The notes below the pieces were generated by a model. The model was given only the letters and a program-made list of their open reading frames with translations. It searched no databases and was not told the origin of the DNA. From a virus, in IMG/VR virus record IMGVR_UViG_3300002180_000032, positions 1 to 38,243 of that record: a DNA stretch of 38,243 nt; one strand, written 5' to 3'. Each line of letters starts with the position of its first letter. Position 1 is the first letter of the stretch. Of the stretch, positions 1 through 6,260 are shown piece after piece. Made by a program: the position numbers and the translations under genes.

Positions 1-560
1 CCACTAATTCCCATCAGGGTTAATACATGCTGGTTCCAAGGTTCAATCCTAATCTTTGGCTTGATGTATCTTTGAAGTGTGTTATGCTCTAGCTTCTGTG
101 AGTTATTATACATAGCTACTAGTGTAGTAGCTGTATCTGCTAAATTAAATGTAGGTATGCAAGTAATTCCAGATTTATCTAGTTGATATAACCAAGCATG
201 TACTGACATGGAACTAACTCTATACTTATGTCCTGGTCGGAGAAACTTATTATCCTTAGTAGGCAGCCACTCTTGCATTCCAGGCTTGCCACTGACTATT
301 GTTGGACCATATACACCCTCAGTGAGTAGATACATCTCATCCATCTTTATTATATCTCTTCTTAACTGTTCCTCAGTAGCATCTAGACTACCTAGCAATT
401 CACCAGCTTGTTTTCTACTAACTCCAATCCTATGTCCGTCAATGGCTATCCAGTTATAATCTGGCAATCCTTTTGAGTTAAAACTAGCTCTGATGGTTGG
501 AACAGATGAGGTAATTAATAGCTCTAACTCAACTGGTTCAAATGTATCTATGCCTATCAT
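1..560 (-). CDS. ERCC4/XPF-type nuclease, C-terminus cut by window edge
   Basis: An open frame of 186 codons runs from an ATG at 560 off the left edge without a stop. It contains an ERCC4-type core: WIAIDGHRIGVSRKQAGELL, then QLRRDIIKMDEMYLLTEG. This resembles the conserved ER-x3-D, RK and LLIEG strands of XPF/MUS81 nucleases, although the canonical ERK triad is degenerate (DGHRIGVSRK). The last visible residues (HVLTLMGISG) look like the start of a helix-hairpin-helix. Such proteins cut branched DNA, so a role in resolving recombination or replication intermediates is likely. It is the last visible gene of the leftward recombination operon. The ribosome site is weak, so translation may depend on coupling to the gene upstream. 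Family assignment is by motif recognition only. Confidence 0.66.
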   Translation of the reverse strand, partial: MIGIDTFEPVELELLITSSVPTIRASFNSKGLPDYNWIAIDGHRIGVSRKQAGELLGSLDATEEQLRRDIIKMDEMYLLTEGVYGPTIVSGKPGMQEWLPTKDNKFLRPGHKYRVSSMSVHAWLYQLDKSGITCIPTFNLADTATTLVAMYNNSQKLEHNTLQRYIKPKIRIEPWNQHVLTLMGIS

Positions 561-575
561 ATTTCTATTATGAAC

Positions 576-797
576 TTAGTCTCCAGCATTCCCTGTTGCT
601 GTACTTGGAACTATTCTTAAAGGGCTGGGCTGTTCCAACGTTTCTATGGATGGTTGTGTCTCAGAGCTATCCCATTCTAAAGTATAAGGGATTCCATCAC
701 AACTTCCTGTTACTCTATGTTCACAATTATGACCTTCAAGTAACTCACAACAAAACCATTTCCCTGAAAAATCCAATATTTCTTTACAGTTATTCAT
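576..797 (-). CDS. Small hypothetical protein, Cys-containing
   Basis: A 73-aa product beginning MNNCKEILDF. The N-terminal half has four Cys (CKE, CC, NCEH, SCDG) and may bind metal; the C-terminal third is Pro/Ser/Thr rich and probably disordered. Its ATG overlaps the TGA of the 20-aa frame upstream in an ATGA arrangement, so it is probably translationally coupled. It lies between the Sak4-like ATPase and the ERCC4-type nuclease. Function not recognised. Confidence 0.6.
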   Translation of the reverse strand: MNNCKEILDFSGKWFCCELLEGHNCEHRVTGSCDGIPYTLEWDSSETQPSIETLEQPSPLRIVPSTATGNAGD

Positions 798-856
798 TTA
801 TCCCCCTTATTGCTTCCATTCAGGTAAGCAACTCTTGTTGCTGCTTCCTTTTTCAT
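794..856 (-). CDS. Tiny coupled ORF (20 aa)
   Basis: A 20-codon frame (MKKEAATRVAYL and eight more residues). Its ATG overlaps the TGA of the ATPase gene and its TGA overlaps the ATG of the next gene, so both junctions are ATGA. This double coupling is the main evidence. It may be a real microprotein or simply a re-initiation relay that carries ribosomes to the next gene. No homology can be claimed at this size. Confidence 0.35.
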   Translation of the reverse strand: MKKEAATRVAYLNGSNKGDK

Positions 857-1635
857 ATAATACTAGCTCCAGTGATTATACCTTCCTGCTCCATTATCTT
901 ACTATAACTCGGGTCTTCAAATGGCAGTCCTACTAATGGAGCAGGTACAGACTCAGCTTCTACCTTACACCAAAATGACCCATTGTTTTTATAGGTATGT
1001 AGCATCCAATCCGTACTATCCCCAAGTGAATTAAACCCAGACCTTTCCCTCTTTCCTGTCTTTGACTCTTCAACTCTGCCTGTCTTAGGGTTAGGCATTG
1101 GTTTATATTCATCCCTGGAATGGTGTATAATTACCAGGTTTTTATCCCTAGCTCTTGCTTGGTATATTATACCTCTCATCCTGATGTTAGGTTCCCTGTA
1201 TTCAATAGGTAATAAGCTGACTCTTAAATTCTCATTAGGTTTAGCATTACCAGCAGCATCTAATTGTAACTCTTGTTTCTCTTGCAAGTAGCTAGTACAT
1301 ATCAACTCCCAAAGCAGAGTACCTGTGTCTATTACTCCAGTTACCATCTCAGGCTTACTTAACAAGTTCTTAACATAGTCCTCTAGGAATTGATACCATA
1401 GTTCCTTCATTCCAGTAACTATCTTAGATGGCCTAAAGCTAGGCTCTGCTTGGATTGGAGCTATAAATCCATGGTAGTCCACCAAGCCATCATTTATTTC
1501 CTGCTGAAACTTCCACTTAGCTCGGTTGTATCCGCCAAGGTCAAGCTCGGCATAATACATTGGCTTAGGGAATGTAAGAGCTAGAGTGCTCTTCCCTGTC
1601 TTATCATCTCCCCATATTCCACAAACTATTGACAT
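853..1635 (-). CDS. Sak4-like RecA-fold ATPase (recombination)
   Basis: A 260-aa protein with a Walker A P-loop at residues 9-16 (GDDKTGKS). A Walker-B-like strand follows at about 98-105 (MVTGVIDTG, Asp103), and a sensor-like strand ends in IIHHSRDEY (about 169-177). Length and motif order match phage AAA_24/Sak4-type ATPases, which act with single-strand binding and exonuclease proteins in strand annealing or recombination. The start codon overlaps the stop of the Cas4/RecB-like nuclease upstream by one base, so the two are translated together. That pairing is typical of viral recombination modules. The ATPase assignment is firm; the Sak4 subfamily is inferred from size and neighbours. Confidence 0.75.
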   Translation of the reverse strand: MSIVCGIWGDDKTGKSTLALTFPKPMYYAELDLGGYNRAKWKFQQEINDGLVDYHGFIAPIQAEPSFRPSKIVTGMKELWYQFLEDYVKNLLSKPEMVTGVIDTGTLLWELICTSYLQEKQELQLDAAGNAKPNENLRVSLLPIEYREPNIRMRGIIYQARARDKNLVIIHHSRDEYKPMPNPKTGRVEESKTGKRERSGFNSLGDSTDWMLHTYKNNGSFWCKVEAESVPAPLVGLPFEDPSYSKIMEQEGIITGASII

Positions 1636-2534
1636 TATTTACCTCCCTGGTATAACATACCTTTCGGGCAATACATTGCAACCTCACAGTATCCTTGGCA
1701 TCTCCTACCATCCCAGCACTCCCTATTATCACATGGTTGTGGAAGAAATGTCTTATCTTCCTGGTATATTTCCAATGCTAATAGTAAAGCTCTGGCTTTC
1801 CTATCAAAGTATTGTTTAACATAGTCATCCTCTAACCTTTTTATTGGTATTAGTCTTATATTAAAATCAATACCTCTGCTAGTAGCTATTTGTGTATTAC
1901 CATCTCTGACTGTAACCTGTAATTGCATAGCTTTGATGTTTAATCCTCTGTCTTCTAGCTTAACTCTATAATTATTAAGCTGCATTTCCTCATTCCAAAG
2001 GTCTACATTGTTAGGATTTACAGAGAATATACTTATCATCTTAGAAGTTCCAGCTTTACCCCACTTTCCAGATATCTTATACTTTGCTCCAGTTGGGTCA
2101 GGAGCCTTATGTTCTACTAGACCAAGTGCTCTTGATACTCTATAACTACCCCAAGTTTTATAGTCAGTTAACAACCATGTACCATCAGACTCTGGTTCTA
2201 GTAAATCAAATATGTCTCTACCATCTGGAGACAGGGCTACCTCTGAGAGTAGCCCCATCTCCTTAGCTTCTGTACTTAGCATATCATGGTGTCCAGTTCC
2301 CAATAAAGCAAATGCTCTACTTTGTGGCTCTATGAAAAAGTCACGGGTTAACTTAAGGAACTCCTGCATTGTACCATTAAGTAACTGTGTGGTACTAGGT
2401 TGTCCATTCCATACACGCTCCTCACTGATAAGTTTGAGTGTTGGCAATGTAAGACACCTATGGTCACAATGGGATAGGCATTGTTCTACTGATACAATGT
2501 CTCCATCTGGGCATTGAAAAGCTACTAATGGCAT
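1635..2534 (-). CDS. Cas4/RecB-like PD-(D/E)XK nuclease with Cys cluster
   Basis: A 299-aa protein with the marks of a RecB-family exonuclease. The DxK motif lies in WLLTDYKTW (Asp124, Lys126), an upstream acidic residue in RDIFDLL is near 107-110, and a QxxxY-type motif lies in QLNNYR (Gln185, Tyr189). Cys residues frame the nuclease core: C8, C19, C23 and C27 at the N-terminus, and C268, C273, C279, C283 and C289 at the C-terminus. This resembles the 4Fe-4S cage of Cas4 and AddB nucleases. A role in end resection feeding the adjacent Sak4-like ATPase is inferred. The start follows AGGAGTAGTAATT and lies five bases after the previous small gene. Confidence 0.78.
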   Translation of the reverse strand: MPLVAFQCPDGDIVSVEQCLSHCDHRCLTLPTLKLISEERVWNGQPSTTQLLNGTMQEFLKLTRDFFIEPQSRAFALLGTGHHDMLSTEAKEMGLLSEVALSPDGRDIFDLLEPESDGTWLLTDYKTWGSYRVSRALGLVEHKAPDPTGAKYKISGKWGKAGTSKMISIFSVNPNNVDLWNEEMQLNNYRVKLEDRGLNIKAMQLQVTVRDGNTQIATSRGIDFNIRLIPIKRLEDDYVKQYFDRKARALLLALEIYQEDKTFLPQPCDNRECWDGRRCQGYCEVAMYCPKGMLYQGGK

Positions 2535-2539
2535 AATTA

Positions 2540-2680
2540 CTACTCCTTGTGTTTTATTTTTAATGTTTCTGCAATTTCTCTTGCTTTCAATGTGATATAT
2601 TTCTCTCTTTCCTCTTCACTCATGTCATTTATTGGTTTGATTATCCTAGCATATAAGTCATCCCATGAACTTACCTCCAT
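2540..2680 (-). CDS. Small charged protein (46 aa)
   Basis: A 46-aa frame starting MEVSSWDDLY. The ribosome site GAGGT lies seven bases upstream. The protein is mostly helical and acidic/basic, with a middle EEEREK stretch. It fills the gap between the 213-aa protein and the nuclease exactly, and its last codons carry the ribosome site of the nuclease. No family recognised. Confidence 0.6.
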   Translation of the reverse strand: MEVSSWDDLYARIIKPINDMSEEEREKYITLKAREIAETLKIKHKE

Positions 2681-2697
2681 TGTCTACCTCTTATTAT

Positions 2698-3339
2698 CTA
2701 CCCTTTATTGGTATGCCAGCCATTCTCATCCTTCCAAGCCTTGTTAGCAGCTTCCATTGCAGGTAGGAAGGTCTTACCCATAATGCTGGTTAGCAACTGC
2801 ATGTCACTCTTTACCAGGTTATCTTGGAATACCTTTTGATTCCACTCCTGCTCTGTTGCACAGCTATCTAGTAATTCCAATGCTCTATCTGTGGGACTGA
2901 CTCCTCCAGCTTGGGATGTAATTGCAGCCCTAACTATCTCATGCACTTCCCAGCAGTCACGGCTGGTACTTTTTCCTTCCTTGGCATTCCATAGGTCATG
3001 TGGGACTATCTCCATAAGCAAGCGACTGCTTACCAAATCTCCAATGTCCTCAGTGTCTTTTATATGCTTAGCTGCTGAGTCTGCTAGGATTGTCCATAGG
3101 CTGGTCCTTCTTTTGTTGAGTGGTATAGATATCTGAGCAACTGGGAATTGGTATGGCTCTGTAGTTTCTATAATGTCGGTGCTAGGGTCAAGAGAGAAGT
3201 TGAGATTTACATATGTTACTAGCCTTCCCTCTATTGCTCTTGAGTCTGCTAGGTAACTATCCAACTTACCCCAAAATTTCCTGAGTGGAATTCTAGCTCC
3301 ACCATCTACTATTCCTCTAAAACTAACTGATTCATCCAT
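2698..3339 (-). CDS. Unknown protein in recombination operon (213 aa)
   Basis: A 213-aa protein starting MDESVSFRGI after TAGGAGGATTACAATACA. The first 75 residues look like a beta-rich unit. The rest is mainly helical and the protein ends in a short polar tail. It sits immediately upstream of a nuclease and a Sak4-like ATPase, where many viruses encode a single-strand DNA-binding or annealing protein. That role is possible, but no diagnostic OB-fold motif is visible, so it stays unassigned. It follows the RHH gene in the same transcript. Confidence 0.75.
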   Translation of the reverse strand: MDESVSFRGIVDGGARIPLRKFWGKLDSYLADSRAIEGRLVTYVNLNFSLDPSTDIIETTEPYQFPVAQISIPLNKRRTSLWTILADSAAKHIKDTEDIGDLVSSRLLMEIVPHDLWNAKEGKSTSRDCWEVHEIVRAAITSQAGGVSPTDRALELLDSCATEQEWNQKVFQDNLVKSDMQLLTSIMGKTFLPAMEAANKAWKDENGWHTNKG

Positions 3340-3365
3340 TGTATTGTAATCCTCCTATTTTATAT

Positions 3366-3563
3366 TTACCATTCTCTTACTATTGGACTCACTGATTGTA
3401 TATCTACTATTTCTTTCTTAATTGTATCTAATAATGCCTCCTTGACAACCATACTTATTGTCTTACCATGCTGTGCAGCTAGTACATGAACTTGCCTCCT
3501 TTCTTCCATGGTCATATCTAGTACGACATGCCATTTTGCATTGTTCTCACTATTGGCTATCAT
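3366..3563 (-). CDS. Ribbon-helix-helix DNA-binding protein, leaderless
   Basis: A 65-aa protein from the ATG at 3563 (MIANSENNAK). It fits an Arc/CopG-like ribbon-helix-helix fold: one beta strand (KWHVVLDM, 10-17), helix 1 (TMEERRQVHVLAAQHG), a turn, and helix 2 (ISMVVKEALLDTIKKE). These proteins bind palindromic operators as dimers. A longer reading from a TTG at 3602 is open, but that codon is the start of the promoter -35 box. The -10 box ends 10 bases before the chosen ATG, so the transcript has at most a few leader bases and no ribosome site. As first gene of the recombination operon, it is a good candidate for autoregulation. Confidence 0.72.
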   Translation of the reverse strand: MIANSENNAKWHVVLDMTMEERRQVHVLAAQHGKTISMVVKEALLDTIKKEIVDIQSVSPIVREW

Positions 3564-3573
3564 CTCAATATAC

Positions 3574-3602
3574 ATTATATCATGCCAGGCCAGGCTTGTC
3601 AA
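3574..3602 (-). promoter_or_regulatory. Leftward sigma70 promoter for recombination operon
   Basis: On the minus strand, TTGACA (3602-3597), a 17-base spacer and TATAAT (3579-3574), with an extended -10 (TGA just before TATAAT). All consensus positions match. The predicted start lies 0-4 bases before the ATG at 3563, giving an essentially leaderless mRNA. Confidence 0.85.
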
Positions 3603-3606
3603 GCTG

Positions 3607-3613
3607 ACATAAT
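3607..3613 (-). promoter_or_regulatory. Candidate operator core (ATTATGT)
   Basis: The minus-strand heptamer ATTATGT lies four bases upstream of the leftward -35 box. The same core occurs at 3646, 4135, 4205, 11113, 13515 and 29018, nearly all next to promoters. The operator role is inferred. Confidence 0.35.
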
Positions 3614-3637
3614 GCCTAAAGCTTTATGACAAGCGTG

Positions 3638-3655
3638 AGCTTGACATTATGTATT
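3638..3655 (+). repeat. Left 18-bp direct repeat flanking HNH cassette
   Basis: AGCTTGACATTATGTATT recurs at 4199-4216 with one mismatch (17 of 18). The copies bracket the HNH gene and its terminator, and the left copy carries the -35 box. Recombination between them would excise the cassette and leave one copy. Confidence 0.6.
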
Positions 3656-3669
3656 CGATATGATACAAT
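3641..3669 (+). promoter_or_regulatory. Rightward promoter of the HNH gene
   Basis: TTGACA at 3641-3646, a 17-base spacer and TACAAT at 3664-3669, with an extended -10 TGA. The expected start, seven bases after the -10, is exactly the A of the ATG at 3676, so the mRNA is predicted leaderless. It is divergent from the promoter at 3574-3602. Confidence 0.8.
3645..3660 (+). repeat. Left arm of 16-bp inverted repeat around the HNH gene
   Basis: CATTATGTATTCGATA here is a perfect inverted match to TATCGAATACATAATG at 4127-4142. The left arm overlaps the promoter spacer and the right arm covers the HNH stop codon. Confidence 0.8.
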
Positions 3670-3675
3670 GCTAAT

Positions 3676-4140
3676 ATGACAGTTAATACAACTGGTGGGA
3701 TTAGGTTTGATGATAGCTACCACAAGGCTCATAGGGAAGCAAGTGCTAGGTATTGCAGGAATAATCCTGACAAAGTTAAGATGAATACACTTAGACAAAG
3801 AAAGCATAGAAGTGAGCATCTTGAGGAGCATAGAGAATACCATAAAAATTATCATAGAAACCAGCTTATTTTACTTAAGACTGGTCAATGGGTTAAAGCT
3901 GATTGTAAGCCTCCAAGACCAAAAGATGTATGTGATGTATGTGGTAAAGAAGCTAAGAAGTTGTACTATCACCACTGGGATGATAGCTTGCCAGAAGCTG
4001 GTATGTGGGTATGTCATACATGCCATGCTGGATGTGAGTTTGTTGATAAAGATTATCATACCAAATACCTTAGAACCAAGTCCATCATTATGACCCAGCA
4101 TGACATAAAACAATCATCATGTATTGTATCGAATACATAA
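3676..4140 (+). CDS. HNH-family endonuclease, free-standing cassette
   Basis: A 154-aa protein. Residues 10-65 are basic and His/Arg rich, probably for DNA contact. The C-terminal half has an HNH-type zinc fold: CDVCG (C86, C89), the catalytic-type YYHHWDD (H99, H100), and WVCHTCH (C113, C116, H117). The usual final His of HNH enzymes is replaced by a GCEF stretch, so activity is uncertain. The gene is opposite to its neighbours and has its own promoter, no ribosome site and its own terminator. Together with the flanking repeats this suggests a self-contained, possibly homing, insertion. Small phage HNH proteins can also act in packaging, but those normally sit beside the terminase. Confidence 0.72.
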   Translation: MTVNTTGGIRFDDSYHKAHREASARYCRNNPDKVKMNTLRQRKHRSEHLEEHREYHKNYHRNQLILLKTGQWVKADCKPPRPKDVCDVCGKEAKKLYYHHWDDSLPEAGMWVCHTCHAGCEFVDKDYHTKYLRTKSIIMTQHDIKQSSCIVSNT

Positions 4141-4142
4141 TG
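4127..4142 (-). repeat. Right arm of 16-bp inverted repeat
   Basis: TATCGAATACATAATG, a perfect inverted copy of 3645-3660, overlapping the last codons of the HNH gene. It also carries the ATTATGT core on the minus strand. Confidence 0.8.
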
Positions 4143-4156
4143 AGCTATATTGTTTG

Positions 4157-4196
4157 ATACATATATATTATAACTACTCTATATGTATAATTTTTT
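4157..4196 (+). terminator. AT-rich intrinsic terminator after HNH gene
   Basis: ATACATATA (4157-4165) pairs with TATATGTAT (4180-4188) over a 14-base loop and is followed by AA and six T (4191-4196). The stem is 9 bp but almost all A:T, so it may be weak. It is placed and oriented to end the HNH transcript. Confidence 0.45.
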
Positions 4197-4198
4197 AT

Positions 4199-4216
4199 AG
4201 CTTGACATAATGTATT
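4199..4216 (+). repeat. Right 18-bp direct repeat flanking HNH cassette
   Basis: AGCTTGACATAATGTATT, 17 of 18 identical to 3638-3655. It holds an orphan TTGACA with no -10 box at a suitable distance, as expected of a duplicated fragment. Confidence 0.6.
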
Positions 4217-4221
4217 AGGCA

Positions 4222-4428
4222 CTAGTCCAGTATATCTATTGTTAACCTTGCTTTCCATTCTTTACGAGATGTTACTATTGGCTTATGTGGGAGTGCATCT
4301 ATAGCTATACGTTCTCCAGTGTCAGTTTCAAATACTAGCTCCCAATCATCATAAGATACATCTCCATCTGGTGTCATTTCTGGGTAGGTTACTATTTTAA
4401 CTTTGCCTTGATAGGTACGGCTTTTCAT
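4222..4428 (-). CDS. Small hypothetical protein (68 aa)
   Basis: A 68-aa product starting MKSRTYQGKV after an AGGAGGAT ribosome site. The predicted content is beta-rich (KVKIVTYPEM, DWELVFETDTGERIAI). No family recognised. It is the promoter-distal end of the long leftward early operon, just before the HNH cassette. Confidence 0.65.
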   Translation of the reverse strand: MKSRTYQGKVKIVTYPEMTPDGDVSYDDWELVFETDTGERIAIDALPHKPIVTSRKEWKARLTIDILD

Positions 4429-4454
4429 ATCATCCTCCTATTTGGTTATTTTTA

Positions 4455-4673
4455 TTATTCCATTCCTTCAATTTTATTTATAATTCTCTTCATTTTGTCC
4501 TGGCATGGTTTGAGATTTTCATATAGATATTGTACATGGACTTCTGGACTATCTATTTCAGGATTACAGGAGAATCCCGCAGCGATTATATCTGCTGTTT
4601 CCCTGCAAACATCAAGCAGTTCGTAGTGGTTATCACTAAGGCTTTGTTCTAGTTTGTACCCCATTTTACTCAT
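4455..4673 (-). CDS. Small helical protein (72 aa)
   Basis: A 72-aa product starting MSKMGYKLEQ. It is largely alpha-helical with amphipathic segments (HYELLDVCRETADIIAAGF and YENLKPCQDKMKRIINKIEG). The start follows AGGAGGATGAA. Function unknown. It shares spacing and orientation with the flanking early genes. Confidence 0.62.
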   Translation of the reverse strand: MSKMGYKLEQSLSDNHYELLDVCRETADIIAAGFSCNPEIDSPEVHVQYLYENLKPCQDKMKRIINKIEGME

Positions 4674-4682
4674 TTCATCCTC

Positions 4683-5231
4683 CTATTTGGTTATTTTAGT
4701 TGCTACAATACCAAAGGAACAGCCGTCTAAGAATGGACGAAAAGTGTATTTATGGGTTCCATTCATTCTATATAATAGTTTTGCAATATTTGGCATGTAG
4801 CTCATTGGTTTATCATAGTACCCTTCATGACATTGTTTGTTGTTACTAAAGTACATTGATATACATGGACCTATTCCTGGCTTTTCATTTAACCATATCT
4901 TTAATTCCCTATTCATATTATCTACCTCCTTAACTTTGTATTTTTTCTCATTCATCTGTTCTATCTTACAGTATACAGTAAATCCTTCACATCCACCATA
5001 AAAGATACATTTACTACAATCATCGAAGTTACTGAAACCACGGATAGGACATTGCTCAGTCAGACCATCTCTATCAAATTGGATTTCTATCATTTTATCT
5101 CCTATGTCTCTTATTCTTTTTACCTCTTCTGCTCTTCCTATGAAGATGAGGAATAGATTTATAGCTCTTGCTAGAATTAGAACTCCTATAAAAGTTACTA
5201 ACAAATGAGAAAATGCTGTTACAGGATGCAA
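4683..5231 (-). CDS. Membrane-anchored Cys-rich protein; start uncertain
   Basis: The open frame spans 182 residues from a TTG at 5231. Residues 9-32 form a transmembrane helix (LLVTFIGVLILARAINLFLI), followed by a charged helix and Cys motifs (CPIRGFSNFDDCSKCIFYGGC). A second Cys/Tyr-rich half follows. The TTG has no good ribosome site. The strong site AGGAGGTAATA leads instead to an ATG at 5265 in another frame (see 5095-5265). Inside this frame, AGGAG precedes an ATG at 5093, and AAGGAGGTAGATAAT precedes an ATG at 4916. The region may therefore encode one frameshifted protein, or two or three nested starts giving 136- and 77-aa products. Function not recognised. Confidence 0.5.
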   Translation of the reverse strand: MHPVTAFSHLLVTFIGVLILARAINLFLIFIGRAEEVKRIRDIGDKMIEIQFDRDGLTEQCPIRGFSNFDDCSKCIFYGGCEGFTVYCKIEQMNEKKYKVKEVDNMNRELKIWLNEKPGIGPCISMYFSNNKQCHEGYYDKPMSYMPNIAKLLYRMNGTHKYTFRPFLDGCSFGIVATKITK

Positions 5232-5265
5232 GCCCTGCGTATAAGAATGGAATGTATCTGTTCAT
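5095..5265 (-). CDS. Alternative 56-aa frame or broken N-terminus
   Basis: The ATG at 5265 has the best ribosome site in the area (AGGAGGTAATA). The frame begins MNRYIPFLYAGLASC and then becomes Ser/Arg/Lys rich and ends after 56 residues. A +1 shift near GLAS would join this N-terminus to the hydrophobic helix of the overlapping frame. That suggests a sequencing error, a recent frameshift mutation or programmed shifting rather than a real 56-aa basic protein. Confidence 0.35.
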   Translation of the reverse strand: MNRYIPFLYAGLASCNSIFSFVSNFYRSSNSSKSYKSIPHLHRKSRRGKKNKRHRR

Positions 5266-5284
5266 TATTACCTCCTATAACAAA

Positions 5285-5503
5285 TTATTCTATTACTTTA
5301 TAAGCTACCAGATATAAACTACATGGTAGTCTACACCACTCAACTACTTCAGTTTGAGGAAGAGCAATACATATTCCAAACCCACTATTAATAGGTTTAT
5401 ACCACCCACACTTACTACACTCCCTTCCTGTAAGATTTGGACATGTACACCAATCCTCATTTACACACGTATTGGACTTGTTCTTCTTTAACCAACTAAA
5501 CAT
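5285..5503 (-). CDS. Cys-rich small protein (72 aa)
   Basis: A 72-aa product starting MFSWLKKNKS with eight Cys: CVNEDWCTC, CSKCGW, CIAL and WCRLPC. The CxC and CxxC groups suggest zinc or iron-sulphur binding. The spacing resembles small phage Cys-rich proteins of unknown role. The start follows AGGAGGTTAGTAATC. It lies between the helicase and the membrane protein. Confidence 0.65.
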   Translation of the reverse strand: MFSWLKKNKSNTCVNEDWCTCPNLTGRECSKCGWYKPINSGFGICIALPQTEVVEWCRLPCSLYLVAYKVIE

Positions 5504-5516
5504 GATTACTAACCTC

Positions 5517-6260
5517 CTATAATAATTTATTAAACTGTAGTGTCTTTCTATCTATTCCTATCTTTATATTTTTCACCTCCTCTTCAGCGTGCCGAGTCTT
5601 CTCAAAGGAGAGTATAACCTCGGCGTCTTTGCTGGTTTTTATTGTCCGAATTTGGGTGTCAAACCAATTTGACCACATACTACTGCCAAACATATCATCC
5701 TCGGATGTGTATGGCTGGCCATCTACTATCTGGGTCTTGCGGTCATGATGTATTAGGATTACAGCTACCTTGTATAGGTCTATTAGTCTATCTATCTCAT
5801 TCTGGAATATGCGGACACCATCATCCTCGGTTAGCTTGCCTGATACTACCTTATACAATGGGTCTATGATTAGTACTTGAGGCAGGACGGATTGTAATTC
5901 TGTTTCCATGTCACGGATGTATATGTTCTTGTCTAGTTTCATGTTAAACTCTGTGCGTAGGAATAATCTATCTGGGCGGAGACCATTACCATGAGAGTAT
6001 TTAGACACTCGCTTCTGGAACTTAGGTTTAGGTATCTCAATTTGCAAGGTATATACAGTCACTGGCTGAATATCAAAGCCGAGCCAGTTCTTACCAGCGG
6101 CGAGATGGAATGCTAAGTCCATAGCTAACATTGACTTCCAGCTCTCCCATCTTCCATATATAACCATCTTGGTCTGGGGTATGAGCAAGCCATCAGATAT
6201 AATATATTCCTGCTTTGGTGGTTGCCATTCTAGGAAGTCATTCAAACTTTGTGCTTTCAT
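5517..6260 (-). CDS. RepA/DnaB-like AAA_25 helicase ATPase, odd P-loop
   Basis: A 247-aa RecA-fold ATPase of the RepA/AAA_25 type, probably the replicative helicase. Motifs in order: P-loop GRWESWKS (36-43); acidic residue in LQIEI (Glu75); Walker B QVLIIDPLY (Asp133); motif III-like VAVILIHHDRK (His171, His172). Unlike canonical GxxxxGK[ST], a Trp replaces the Gly before the P-loop Lys. The rest of the fold looks intact, so it is probably an active variant. It overlaps the HTH gene upstream by 23 bases, which suggests the two act together in replication initiation or loading. Confidence 0.75.
   Translation of the reverse strand: MKAQSLNDFLEWQPPKQEYIISDGLLIPQTKMVIYGRWESWKSMLAMDLAFHLAAGKNWLGFDIQPVTVYTLQIEIPKPKFQKRVSKYSHGNGLRPDRLFLRTEFNMKLDKNIYIRDMETELQSVLPQVLIIDPLYKVVSGKLTEDDGVRIFQNEIDRLIDLYKVAVILIHHDRKTQIVDGQPYTSEDDMFGSSMWSNWFDTQIRTIKTSKDAEVILSFEKTRHAEEEVKNIKIGIDRKTLQFNKLL

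Noticed and set aside
3366-3602. Longer RHH reading from a TTG at 3602 (78 aa)
   Set aside because: That TTG is the first codon of the TTGACA -35 box and the reading runs through the -10 box; the ATG at 3563 fits the predicted transcription start.
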